The notes below the pieces were generated by a model. It searched no databases. It worked only from the letters and a program-made list of their open reading frames with translations, and was not told where the DNA came from. The translations under genes were made by a program, and so were the position numbers. A stretch of DNA of 64,000 nt, taken from assembly GCA_965249955.1 (NCBI GenBank), contig OZ252261.1, positions 2,728,001 through 2,792,000 of the forward strand. The letters run 5' to 3'. This document shows, piece after piece, positions 51,193 through 60,092 of this stretch; position 1 is the first letter of the stretch; each line of letters opens with the position of its first letter. This DNA comes from SB11 sp965249955 (lineage in GTDB: Bacteria > Bacteroidota > Bacteroidia > UBA8524).

Positions 51193-53538
51193 ATGTCGGT
51201 TTCGTTAAAACAATATGTCTTAGTAGTCTTATGGACGGTTTTTCTGCCGTTTTCGATGTACGCCCAAACTTTCACCTTAAAAGGAAAAGTTACAGATGGA
51301 GCAACAAAAGAAGCTTTGTATGGCGTTACTGTGCGAATAGGAGAAACAAAAGGCACTACTACAAATATTGAGGGAGCTTATGCACTAACACTTGATGCAA
51401 AGCAAAAAGCTACAGTATTGTTTAAATACATTGGCTACCAAGATTTTGTATACAACTATGACCCCGCTGCAAATGCAGTAGATATAAAAAACGGCGAATT
51501 GGTTTTAAACGTTCAACTTTCAGATGCTTCGCTATACATAGACCAAGTGGTTGTAACTGCAGGAAAGGGTGAGCAAAAACTGAAAAATGTTACGGTATCA
51601 ATGGAAATGATAAAGCCTTACCTTTTTCAAAACCGTAACAATGTAAATATTGACGAAGGCATAGACCAAATACCCAGTGTTAGTTTTATTGATGGGCAGG
51701 CCAGTATACGGGGCGGTAGTGGGTGGAGCTATGGCGCAGGTACACGTGTTTTAGTTTTATTGGATGATATGCCTATGGTATCAGGCGATGCAGCGCAGGC
51801 ACAATGGAGTTTAATCCCTGTTGAAAATATAGACCAAGTTGAGGTAATAAAAGGAGCTTCATCGGTTTTGTATGGCTCTGCCGCATTAAACGGAGTAATT
51901 AATATTCGCACTATTCGCCCAAAAGATAAACCCTATACTGCTGCTAATTTGTTTACCGGTGTATACGATAATCCACGTAGTGAGGGATTAAAATGGCAAG
52001 GTGGACGTACGCTGTTTAAAAATGGGGCAAACGTGGTTCACTCGCAACGGTGGGGGAGGTTTGACGGTACATTTTCAGTAAATTATTTAAACGATGACGG
52101 TTACAGAATGGGCGACCCCGAAAAACGCGGACGTTTTAGCTTCAATACCCGTTATACTCCCAAAAAAGTAAAAAACTTGGTGTATGGTATTAACGGAAAT
52201 TTTATGAGCAGTTTTACAGGCTCATTTCTTTTGTGGGAAAGCTATGCTTTAGGATATACACAGCTCGACTCAGGCTTTAACCTTACCAATAGCATCCGTT
52301 TCAATATTGATCCGTATGCCATTTTTTATACGGGTGAAACCCGCCATAGCTTGCGCGGCAGGTATTTTTATTTAGATAACAATGTTGATAACGGCGATAC
52401 CGCCAACGACCAATCTAATACATCAGACTACTACTATATAGAATATCAAGTACAGCACAATTTTGAAAAAATAGGATTGAGTTTGGTAGGTGGTGTGGCT
52501 GCTAATTATACGTTGTCAAATTCGCCACTATTTCAGGGCATACATCAAAATGCTAACCTTGCGCCTTTTCTTCAGTTAGAAAAGAAATGGAAAAAATTGA
52601 CTGCAAATGTGGGCGCACGCTACGAAAATTTTAGGTTGGACGATTACTTTGAGTCGAAACCCGTATTTAGGGCGGGTATAAACTACGAAGCTGCAAAGGC
52701 TACATTTTTGCGTGCATCGTATGGGCAAGGTTATCGCTTTCCTAGCATAGTCGAAAGTTACGTGCGTACATCGGCAGGGCCATTGCAAGTATATCCCAAT
52801 AAAAACCTAAAATCAGAAACAGGGTGGAATGCCGAAATAGCTGTAAAACAAGGCTTTAAAATAGGCAAGTGGATGGGGTTTGCTGATATTGCAGGCTTTT
52901 GGACGGAATATGAACGAATGATGGAGTTTAACTTTGGCCAATGGGGGCCAAACTTGGGGTTCGAGAATTTGTTGGGCTTAGGTTTTAGCTCAGTAAATGT
53001 GGGTAAGGCAAGGGTTAACGGTATTGATATTAGTATTGGGGGTGAAGGAAAAATGGGAGAGATGCAAGTGAATATTATTGGAGGGTATACCTATATGAAT
53101 CCTAAAAGCCTCGACCCTGATAATGTTTACGGCTATGATATAAACAATAACCCGCTTACGTATCACAAAAGTAGTTCTGATACTAACTCAGATGTATTAA
53201 AATACCGCTTTAACCATTTAGCAAAACTGGATGTACAGGTGGAATATAAAAAAATTACAATAGGTGTTAGTGGCAGGTACAACAGCTACATACAAACAGT
53301 TGACCGTTTTTTTACTGACCCATTATTTGCTGCTTTTGTACCCGGTATAAACGAGGCGAGAGAAAAGACAAAAAAAGGGAATTTTGTATTTGATATAAGA
53401 ACTAACTATGCTATAGATGCCAAACTAAAGGTTGCTTTTATTGTTAATAATTTACTGAACAATATTTTTATGACTCGTCCCGCTGATTTATCTCCGCCAA
53501 GATTGTTCACCATTCAATTGAATTACAAGGTGCAATAG
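51193..53538 (+). CDS. TonB-dependent receptor
   Basis: 781 residues: signal peptide (to about 25), carboxypeptidase-like domain (about 28-112, LKGKVTDGATKEALYGVTVR, FKYIGYQDFVY), a TonB-box-like VDQVVVTAG-type stretch (IDQVVVTAGKGEQ), plug (ASIRGGSGWSYGAGTRVLVL, VEVIKGASSVLYGSAALNGVINIRT) and a 22-strand-type barrel ending FTIQLNYKVQ. It imports a ligand such as a siderophore, vitamin or oligomer; no partner SusD gene is present and the ligand is unknown. It ends four bases before aroA, so aroA may be read through from it. Confidence 0.93.
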   Translation: MSVSLKQYVLVVLWTVFLPFSMYAQTFTLKGKVTDGATKEALYGVTVRIGETKGTTTNIEGAYALTLDAKQKATVLFKYIGYQDFVYNYDPAANAVDIKNGELVLNVQLSDASLYIDQVVVTAGKGEQKLKNVTVSMEMIKPYLFQNRNNVNIDEGIDQIPSVSFIDGQASIRGGSGWSYGAGTRVLVLLDDMPMVSGDAAQAQWSLIPVENIDQVEVIKGASSVLYGSAALNGVINIRTIRPKDKPYTAANLFTGVYDNPRSEGLKWQGGRTLFKNGANVVHSQRWGRFDGTFSVNYLNDDGYRMGDPEKRGRFSFNTRYTPKKVKNLVYGINGNFMSSFTGSFLLWESYALGYTQLDSGFNLTNSIRFNIDPYAIFYTGETRHSLRGRYFYLDNNVDNGDTANDQSNTSDYYYIEYQVQHNFEKIGLSLVGGVAANYTLSNSPLFQGIHQNANLAPFLQLEKKWKKLTANVGARYENFRLDDYFESKPVFRAGINYEAAKATFLRASYGQGYRFPSIVESYVRTSAGPLQVYPNKNLKSETGWNAEIAVKQGFKIGKWMGFADIAGFWTEYERMMEFNFGQWGPNLGFENLLGLGFSSVNVGKARVNGIDISIGGEGKMGEMQVNIIGGYTYMNPKSLDPDNVYGYDINNNPLTYHKSSSDTNSDVLKYRFNHLAKLDVQVEYKKITIGVSGRYNSYIQTVDRFFTDPLFAAFVPGINEAREKTKKGNFVFDIRTNYAIDAKLKVAFIVNNLLNNIFMTRPADLSPPRLFTIQLNYKVQ

Positions 53539-53542
53539 GTGT

Positions 53543-54796
53543 ATGCAAAATAATATTTCAATACAAGGTATTACAGAGGCTAAAGCATTGCAAGTAAATG
53601 TTTTATTACCGGCATCAAAAAGTATTAGTAACCGTTTATTGCTTATTAATGCACTGGCAGGTAATGCGCTTAATCTTCAAAATCTTTCAACTGCAAACGA
53701 TACTCAGTTATTAATAAAAATATTTGGCAGCCATCGGTCAAACATAAACCAACCTATACAAGAAATAAATTGTGAAGATGCGGGTACTGTGATGCGTTTT
53801 CTAACGGCATATTTCACTACACAGCAAGGCCAATGGGTGCTAAAAGGTTCAGGCAAAATGCACCATCGCCCTATAGCTGTTTTGGTAGATAAATTAAGAG
53901 AACTAGGGGCTGATATAAGGTATTTAATTAACGATGGTTTTCCGCCTTTGCTTATCAAGGGTAAAATATTGCATGGTGGTAATATAGCCATTGATGCTAG
54001 TATAAGTAGTCAATACATAAGTGCATTAATATTAATAGCCCCTTACCTTAATGGGGGATTGGAAATAGAACTAGAGGGTAAAATAGCATCGAAACCCTAT
54101 ATAGAAATGACAGCAGGTTTGATGCAACAATGTGGAGTAGATGCTCAGTTTGAAGGTAATAAAATCAGTATTCCTCAAGCAAAATATACTGCTACAACGT
54201 TAGTTGTAGAAAGTGATTGGTCGGCAGCCGCGTATTGGTATGCTTTTGCCGCATTGGCAAAAGACAGCACTATTACTTTAGAAGGTTTGCAACAAAATAG
54301 TTTGCAGGGTGATAGTATGGTGGCAAATTGGATGCAAGGTTTTGGGGTAAATACTTCATACACCTCTGCCGGAGTTCAACTAACATCATCATTGCCTTCT
54401 ATCACAAATTTTGAGCAAGACTTTAGCAATAGCCCCGATTTAGCCCCCACATTTGTTTGTTTGTGTGCGGCTATGGGTATACCTGCCAAATTTTACGGGC
54501 TTGAAACTCTTGCCATAAAAGAAAGCAACAGAACAGAGGCATTAGCTACTGAATTAAGAAAAATAGGGGTAGACTTTAGCCAAAAGGGTGATTATTGGCA
54601 GTTAACACCCAATGCACAATTAAAAGAGATTGCAGCACCGATAACCTTTGCAACCTACCACGACCACCGCATGGCAATGGCCTTTACCATGTTTAGCTTT
54701 GTGTTTCCTCAAATAACCATTGAGAATATGGAGGTAGTACAAAAATCTTATCCCAGCTTTTGGGCTGATTTTGAAAAGATTAGAAATATAGGCTAA
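53543..54796 (+). CDS. aroA: 3-Phosphoshikimate 1-carboxyvinyltransferase (EPSP synthase)
   Basis: 417 residues (E. coli 427). Signatures: LLPASKSISNRLLLINALAG, NCEDAGTVMRFLTAY, KGSGKMHHRPIAVLVDKLRELG, ESDWSAAAYWYA, NSPDLAPTFVCLCA (catalytic Asp), LAIKESNRTEAL and TYHDHRMAMAF. It makes 5-enolpyruvylshikimate-3-phosphate, the penultimate step to chorismate. It starts four bases after the TonB receptor stop. Confidence 0.96.
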   Translation: MQNNISIQGITEAKALQVNVLLPASKSISNRLLLINALAGNALNLQNLSTANDTQLLIKIFGSHRSNINQPIQEINCEDAGTVMRFLTAYFTTQQGQWVLKGSGKMHHRPIAVLVDKLRELGADIRYLINDGFPPLLIKGKILHGGNIAIDASISSQYISALILIAPYLNGGLEIELEGKIASKPYIEMTAGLMQQCGVDAQFEGNKISIPQAKYTATTLVVESDWSAAAYWYAFAALAKDSTITLEGLQQNSLQGDSMVANWMQGFGVNTSYTSAGVQLTSSLPSITNFEQDFSNSPDLAPTFVCLCAAMGIPAKFYGLETLAIKESNRTEALATELRKIGVDFSQKGDYWQLTPNAQLKEIAAPITFATYHDHRMAMAFTMFSFVFPQITIENMEVVQKSYPSFWADFEKIRNIG

Positions 54797-54807
54797 GCAT
54801 ATCTAGT

Positions 54808-55848
54808 TTAAGGCTTATACTTACTCTCTCGTAAAATTTTATCGCTGTCGGTTTCCTGCATCAATTGTTCAAGAGTCGCCTTGCTATTATCCATATATTG
54901 GCGCACCACTTGCCTGCCTAGCCATACCACAAATCGTGCAGGCGACTCAGGCGGAACACCATTAGCATTGGTAAACGGCCCTTCTTCAAAATAGCGGTTT
55001 ATTTCGTCGGGGTCGTTATTGTATAAAACTTTTAGTTTTGGGTCAACCATGTGTTGCCACATTTGCCACTCGTTATTTTCGCACCATTCTACATCACCAC
55101 CACTAAAAGCTAGTTTAATACTATCAGCAGCATCGGGCATCATGGCATCAATAAAATATGCAATTTTGCCCTCATATATCAATTGGTCAATAAAACGTTT
55201 ACCGGTATTAAATTTATTAAAGCGGTAGTTGCCCATAGCATTCACCACATTGCGGGTAATGTATTCAGGGCGCATTTTCACAATCAAAAAGTTTGATAAA
55301 TCCATAATGCTTTCATACGGATAGTCTTTACCCAAATACATATCCAAGCCAATAGCAATATTATCGCCGTAGTATATGCAACCGTATTTTAATATGCCCG
55401 GGAAGTATATAATATTGGGCAAACTATCGTTAGGAAAATAGTACTTGTAGTGTTTAAAAGCAGTAGTAATCTCTTTGTTGTAAGGCTCTACGTTGTCAAA
55501 CTTTTTTTCTATTGTACCAAAAAGCTCTTCGGTAGGTTTAAAAGCAAGAAACTCTTTAAATGTTTTTGCCTCTAAACTACTATCGTTATAATGGTCTAGC
55601 ATTAAAATCTGATTATAGTACGAAGGGTAAAAATTAGGATACTGTTGTTTTAACTGAACCAAAGCTGCACCAACATTGTTAGTATCAATATTAAAAATGC
55701 TTTTATCAAAACGCTTAAAGTTAATACTTACGTCAACATCATCAACATTCACTTTCAAGGGGTTATCTTTGCAACCCGTTGCACTTATTAACACCGTGCA
55801 TACTATTACCATTGGTAAAGTGTATTTTTTCCAGTACTTTGTAATCAT
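54808..55848 (-). CDS. gldB: Gliding motility lipoprotein GldB
   Basis: 346 residues. The signal ends in a lipobox (SATGC, Cys26). The body has features of GldB: VSINFKRFDKSIFNIDTNN, LKQQYPNFYPSYYNQI, IIYFPGILKYGCIYYGDNIAIGLDMYLGKDYPY and RPEYITRNVVNAMGNYRF. GldB is required for gliding and is associated with T9SS function in Flavobacterium. It is divergent from an outer-membrane protein gene (24 bases between starts), with nadE next; I recall a gldB-nadE neighbourhood in other gliding Bacteroidota, which supports the call. Confidence 0.88.
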   Translation of the reverse strand: MITKYWKKYTLPMVIVCTVLISATGCKDNPLKVNVDDVDVSINFKRFDKSIFNIDTNNVGAALVQLKQQYPNFYPSYYNQILMLDHYNDSSLEAKTFKEFLAFKPTEELFGTIEKKFDNVEPYNKEITTAFKHYKYYFPNDSLPNIIYFPGILKYGCIYYGDNIAIGLDMYLGKDYPYESIMDLSNFLIVKMRPEYITRNVVNAMGNYRFNKFNTGKRFIDQLIYEGKIAYFIDAMMPDAADSIKLAFSGGDVEWCENNEWQMWQHMVDPKLKVLYNNDPDEINRYFEEGPFTNANGVPPESPARFVVWLGRQVVRQYMDNSKATLEQLMQETDSDKILRESKYKP

Positions 55849-55865
55849 AAACCCTATTTAAACGC

Positions 55866-55873
55866 CAAAATTA
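55866..55873 (-). promoter_or_regulatory. Candidate -7 box (TAATTTTG) for gldB
   Basis: TAATTTTG on the minus strand, 17 bases before the gldB ATG and overlapping the first base of the divergent gene's ATG at 55873. Confidence 0.4.
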
Positions 55874-56637
55874 TGAAAAAACTTATTCTACTATGTTTTT
55901 TTGGAGCAATTGCCTTTGCAGCAGCAGCCCAAGATACACGTATAGAACCAATAACCACAGGTTCAGCCGAAGCCTTTACCCTAAAAGAATATCGTTTTTC
56001 GGTATCTGCTACACCATTGATTAGTTGGATAAGCCCCGATAGCCGCAATATATCATCAAAAGGCTCACGTGTGGGCATTGGAGGCGGTTTGTTTGTAGAA
56101 AAAAATATTAACCGCAATGTTGGTTTTGGTTTAGGGCTACATATTACCCAAATGGGGGGTAAAATTGGCTACGATTCATTAGTACCCAATGATAAAAGCG
56201 GAATAAGTTACCGTAATGTTGAGTATACCTACAAAACCCGCTATATAGAAATACCTGCTTTGGTGCGCCTACGCACTGATGAGTTTGGGTATAACCGTGT
56301 ATATTTTGAAGCAGGTTTTGCCCTTGACCTTTTGTGGAGAGGCAGAGCTGATATTAGCCAAAATGTATTTACTAATACACAAGGCGGCAGCGACGACCGT
56401 AATATAAATGAAGACCGTGCTGATTTTGAAGCTTCACGCAGTGTAGTGAATGAAGATGATGTGCTTTTTATGCGTATACCCATTATTGCAGGTGCAGGTT
56501 GGGAATATGCTTTATCGCAAAACACAGTATTTTTTGCGGGTTTACGCTACAATGCGGGCTTACTAAATATAATGCGAGCCAACAATACCAAAGCATTTAA
56601 CAACTACTTGGCATTAAACATTGGCGTAATGTTTTAA
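55873..56637 (+). CDS. Outer-membrane beta-barrel protein (PorT-like family)
   Basis: 254 residues with a signal peptide (to about 20, AAAAQ). Repeated amphipathic strands (YRFSVSATPLISWISPDS, GSRVGIGGGLFVEKNINRNVGFGLGLHI, RYIEIPALVRLR, VYFEAGFALDLLW, NTVFFAGLRYNAGLLNI) end in LALNIGVMF, an aromatic terminal strand. This is the PF13568-type small outer-membrane barrel to which the T9SS protein PorT belongs. Its position beside gldB makes a link with secretion or gliding possible but not shown. Confidence 0.8.
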   Translation: MKKLILLCFFGAIAFAAAAQDTRIEPITTGSAEAFTLKEYRFSVSATPLISWISPDSRNISSKGSRVGIGGGLFVEKNINRNVGFGLGLHITQMGGKIGYDSLVPNDKSGISYRNVEYTYKTRYIEIPALVRLRTDEFGYNRVYFEAGFALDLLWRGRADISQNVFTNTQGGSDDRNINEDRADFEASRSVVNEDDVLFMRIPIIAGAGWEYALSQNTVFFAGLRYNAGLLNIMRANNTKAFNNYLALNIGVMF

Positions 56638-56660
56638 GCCCAACTATTATACCTATTTTT

Positions 56661-56694
56661 GAAACCCCATAGGGCAAACGCCCTGCGGGGTTTC
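56661..56694 (+). terminator. Terminator after the outer-membrane barrel gene
   Basis: GAAACCCC...AGGGC-AAAC-GCCCT...GGGGTTTC stem with a small internal mismatch, followed by GCTTTTTAG; 23 bases after the stop and before nadE. Confidence 0.75.
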
Positions 56695-56714
56695 GCTTTT
56701 TAGTACTGTATAGA

Positions 56715-58358
56715 ATGAAGATAGCCTTAGCGCAGCTAAACTACCACGTGGGCAATTTTGGTAGCAATGCCCAAAAAATTATTGATAGGATAGAGGAAGC
56801 CAAAACACAAGCAGTGGATTTGGTTATATTTTCTGAATTGTGCCTCACGGGATATCCGCCACGAGATTTCCTTGAGTTTAACGATTTTATCCGTCTTGCT
56901 CAAGAGTATATTAATACCATAGCTACCCACTGTGTTGGCATAGCAGCCATTGTTGGTGCTCCCAGCAAAAATAGTGAGGTAATGGGTAAACGCCTATACA
57001 ATAGCGCTTACGTATTGGCTAATGGAGAAGTGCAAAATATTGTACATAAAACCCTGCTGCCTACCTACGATGTATTTGATGAATACCGCTATTTTGAGCC
57101 CAATACTCAGTTTCAAACAGTTAATATAAACGGTATAGAAATAGCCCTTACCATTTGTGAAGATTTGTGGAATATTGGTGATGATACACTATATACCATT
57201 TCTCCAATGGATTTTTTGATGCCACAAAAACCACAATTGATGGTAAATATTGCAGCATCACCTTTTGGGCAATTGCACATTGAGGCACGTAAAAAAGTAT
57301 TAGTGCAAAATGTAGAAAAATACGGATTGCCTTTGCTGTATGTGAACCACGTTGGCGCACAAACCGAACTTATTTTTGATGGCGGCAGCATGGCTATAAA
57401 TGCCAATGCTTCTGTGATTGATGAGTTGGCTTATTTTGACGAAGAATTTAAACTATACAACCTTGTTAATGGTGTGTTGGAACAAATTGGTGAAGACCAT
57501 ACCTTTTTGCCTACCAAGCGTATAGAATTGGTGCACGATGCTTTGATAACGGGCATACGTGATTATTTTCAAAAATCAGGATTTAAAAAAGCAATACTGG
57601 GCAGCAGTGGAGGTATAGACTCGGCAGTGGTGCAGGCATTGGCCTCACGCGCTTTGGGTGCAGAAAATGTACGCGCTGTACTAATGCCATCAGAATATAG
57701 CAGCGAACACAGTATAAGCGATGCCGTGCTATTGAGTAAAAATCTAAACAATCCTTACGATATTATTGCCATTAATCAGGCTTACGATGCCTTTAATACT
57801 ACCCTAAAAGGTGTGTTTGAAGGTATGCCGTTTAATATTACCGAAGAGAACATACAAAGCCGCAGCCGTGGAGTAATACTTATGGCCATAAGCAATAAGT
57901 TTGGCAATATTTTGCTAAATACCAGCAACAAAAGCGAGTTGGCTGTGGGTTATGGTACACTGTACGGGGATATGGCGGGCGGACTTAGTGTAATTGGTGA
58001 TGTGTATAAAACACAGGTGTATGCCCTAGCCAGATTTATCAATAAAGACGGTGAGGTTATACCCCAAAATATTATTGATAAAGCCCCTAGTGCAGAGCTT
58101 CGCCCCGACCAAAAGGACAGCGATAGCTTGCCCGACTATGACGTATTGGATAAAGTACTATATCACTATATTGAAGAACGCCAAGGCCCTGATGCCATTA
58201 TAGCTAAAGGCTACGATGAAGCATTGGTGCTGCGTATATTGCGTATGGTGAATATGAACGAGTATAAACGCCATCAAACTCCGCCCATACTAAGGGTAAG
58301 TAATAAAGCCTTTGGTAGTGGCCGCCGTATGCCTATTGTGGGGAAATATTTGTGTTAA
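56715..58358 (+). CDS. nadE: Glutamine-dependent NAD+ synthetase
   Basis: 547 residues, the two-domain form. The N-terminal nitrilase/amidase carries the Glu-Lys-Cys triad (Glu41 in FSELCLTGYPPRD, Lys112 in HKTLLPTYDVFDEYRYF, Cys148 in LTICEDLWN) that frees ammonia from glutamine. The C-terminal synthetase has the ATP PPi-loop GSSGGIDSAV (296-305) and NTSNKSELAVGYGTLYGDMAGG. It amidates nicotinate adenine dinucleotide to NAD+. Its product is the substrate class consumed by TIR NADases, such as those possibly encoded by the adjoining operon, though no regulatory link is shown. Confidence 0.97.
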   Translation: MKIALAQLNYHVGNFGSNAQKIIDRIEEAKTQAVDLVIFSELCLTGYPPRDFLEFNDFIRLAQEYINTIATHCVGIAAIVGAPSKNSEVMGKRLYNSAYVLANGEVQNIVHKTLLPTYDVFDEYRYFEPNTQFQTVNINGIEIALTICEDLWNIGDDTLYTISPMDFLMPQKPQLMVNIAASPFGQLHIEARKKVLVQNVEKYGLPLLYVNHVGAQTELIFDGGSMAINANASVIDELAYFDEEFKLYNLVNGVLEQIGEDHTFLPTKRIELVHDALITGIRDYFQKSGFKKAILGSSGGIDSAVVQALASRALGAENVRAVLMPSEYSSEHSISDAVLLSKNLNNPYDIIAINQAYDAFNTTLKGVFEGMPFNITEENIQSRSRGVILMAISNKFGNILLNTSNKSELAVGYGTLYGDMAGGLSVIGDVYKTQVYALARFINKDGEVIPQNIIDKAPSAELRPDQKDSDSLPDYDVLDKVLYHYIEERQGPDAIIAKGYDEALVLRILRMVNMNEYKRHQTPPILRVSNKAFGSGRRMPIVGKYLC

Positions 58359-58364
58359 GACCTA

Positions 58365-59594
58365 TTATTGTGAGGCTAATAGTTTAGCTAATTGTTCTCT
58401 AGCTTCAGAAAAAGTTTGGCTTTCCCAGTCTAAGATATTTTCGTCCAAAAACATTTTTTCAAACTCATCTGATTTACTTTTATCTCCTAAAGCAAAATAA
58501 CACTGGGAAAGAGTTGCTAACACCCATTTTTTATCTACTCGGTGTTTAAAGTTCTCATCTTGAAGTTCTCTTTCAAGATGACTAATTATTGATTCACGTG
58601 TTTTTTTAGCTTCAACTTTTGTGTATGTTTTTTCATCTTGATCGGGTTCGATTTGACCTTTAAAATTTAGACATAAGGCATAATTTTCACCAGTATAGTA
58701 ATTTTCACTAATCTTAAAGCCTTTACCATAATAATCAATTGCTCTGTTCAAGTATTCAACATCATTTTCTAACAGCCATAGTCTTTTATATATTGACGCT
58801 GTAATGCCTAATGTTTCGGGATCATTTGTTTCATCAGGTTGCAATACGCTGATTATAGTTAAAGCATCAACTAGGGCAGTATTTTCAGAAGGAGATTTTG
58901 ATTTATATTTACAAAAAGCCTGTTGTTGTATGAAATATGGCTCATTAGGAAGAAGCTCAGAAGCTTTTTCCCATCCATTAGTGGCCTCAATGAACTGATT
59001 AGATTTCATCTGTTCCAACGCGTTTGCTGTAATAGCAAAAATGTGTTTTTCCTTATCTGCTAAGTCTTTTATTATAGCGATATATTCTTCTTCAGGTAAT
59101 TTCGGGGGAATAACATCTTTTAAGTATTCATATAAAGGGCTATCAACTTGTTGATGTTTAGTGATCTTTTTTATTAATTTAACTAATTCTGTTTGACACC
59201 TATTAGCTTCATCAACTCCTATGTCATCACCTTGATGGTTATATTGGAAGATCCTCGTATGATCCAAATCAAAAGGTATCTTTCCATCACGTTCTTTGAG
59301 AATTATTGTTGAAAACGGTTTAACAGCATGACGAATTCCCAGTTCATAAATAGCATTTGGGTTATATGTTGAGATATCAGCAATTACAAGTTCAGCTTGT
59401 ATTAGCAAAGCATACATACTTTTGTCAATTATACCTGAATCCTGTATTTCGTCAGCTCTTACACATTCATATCCAGCAGTTGTTACAGCAGGCTGTATAA
59501 TATTTTTATATGTTTGGTCTAGGTTAAAAGTTTTACCAGTGTTGTAGTCGGTTTTTTTTCCAAAACCCATTATTACAAAGCATACTTTATTCAT
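58365..59594 (-). CDS. Deoxyribosyltransferase/TIR-like N-terminal domain with helical TPR-type C-terminus
   Basis: 409 residues. Residues 1-125 form a Rossmann-like domain: VCFVIMGFGKK (4-14), TYKNIIQPAV, ECVRADEIQDSGIIDKSM (43-60), AELVIADISTYNPNAIYELG (67-86, Glu84). This is the pattern of nucleoside 2-deoxyribosyltransferase-like enzymes found in bacterial conflict systems. Residues from about 170 to the end are helical repeats (TNGWEKASELLPNEPYFIQQ, LGITASIYKRLWLLENDVEY, RAIDYYGKGFKISENYY) like the TPR-S/'TRAFs-binding' module. Likely the effector or regulator of the three-gene TIR operon; it overlaps the previous gene by eight bases. AT-rich compared with flanking nadE. Substrate and trigger unknown. 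Confidence 0.78.
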   Translation of the reverse strand: MNKVCFVIMGFGKKTDYNTGKTFNLDQTYKNIIQPAVTTAGYECVRADEIQDSGIIDKSMYALLIQAELVIADISTYNPNAIYELGIRHAVKPFSTIILKERDGKIPFDLDHTRIFQYNHQGDDIGVDEANRCQTELVKLIKKITKHQQVDSPLYEYLKDVIPPKLPEEEYIAIIKDLADKEKHIFAITANALEQMKSNQFIEATNGWEKASELLPNEPYFIQQQAFCKYKSKSPSENTALVDALTIISVLQPDETNDPETLGITASIYKRLWLLENDVEYLNRAIDYYGKGFKISENYYTGENYALCLNFKGQIEPDQDEKTYTKVEAKKTRESIISHLERELQDENFKHRVDKKWVLATLSQCYFALGDKSKSDEFEKMFLDENILDWESQTFSEAREQLAKLLASQ

Positions 59595-60081
59595 ATTTTT
59601 TATTAAAGAAAAGAGGGACTAAACCTTTTGATTTTTCTATTTTTTTAAATCCATTTGAAGAAAAATAATTTATTGAGTCTTTAATGAATTCTAATTTAAA
59701 AGGGCCATGTATTGCTAGATGCTTTTGTAAGGTTTTTGGACAACGATTTTTATCCTCACCGTTCACCTTATTGAGGTTGGCAACAATTATTGGAATTTCT
59801 AATTCGATGGCGAGCTCGATTTCCCATTTAACATATTTTCGTAAATTTTTTGTTGACTCGCCTAGTAAAAGAATGAAGACTTTTGAGTTTTGTAGTCTTT
59901 CCTTTAATATACGTTTAATATAGGCTTCATTTTGTGCCCGATCTGTTAGTTCCTTTATATCGTGTGCATCTTGGAAATTAAAATCTATATTTTCTAATGA
60001 ATTCCAGCCTTTCATGAAACGATATGCCCACATATCTTTATCACCATCAAAAGCAACGTAAATTTTATTTCTATACGCCAT
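59587..60081 (-). CDS. TIR-like protein of the ThsB/MTH538 type
   Basis: 164 residues. KIYVAFDGDKDMWAYRFMKGW (6-26), FNFQDAHDIKEL (35-45), IKRILKERLQNSKVFILLLGESTKN (55-79) and KYVKWEIELAIELEIPIIVANL (82-103, with Glu87 after Trp86) follow the ThsB_TIR/MTH538 pattern (old DUF1863). In Thoeris, ThsB senses phage and makes a cyclic ADP-ribose signal. Here it lies 11 bases after the TIR gene and overlaps the deoxyribosyltransferase-like gene, so the three are surely co-transcribed. Catalytic activity is inferred from family. Confidence 0.8.
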   Translation of the reverse strand: MAYRNKIYVAFDGDKDMWAYRFMKGWNSLENIDFNFQDAHDIKELTDRAQNEAYIKRILKERLQNSKVFILLLGESTKNLRKYVKWEIELAIELEIPIIVANLNKVNGEDKNRCPKTLQKHLAIHGPFKLEFIKDSINYFSSNGFKKIEKSKGLVPLFFNKKYE

Positions 60082-60092
60082 ATTATGGATGT

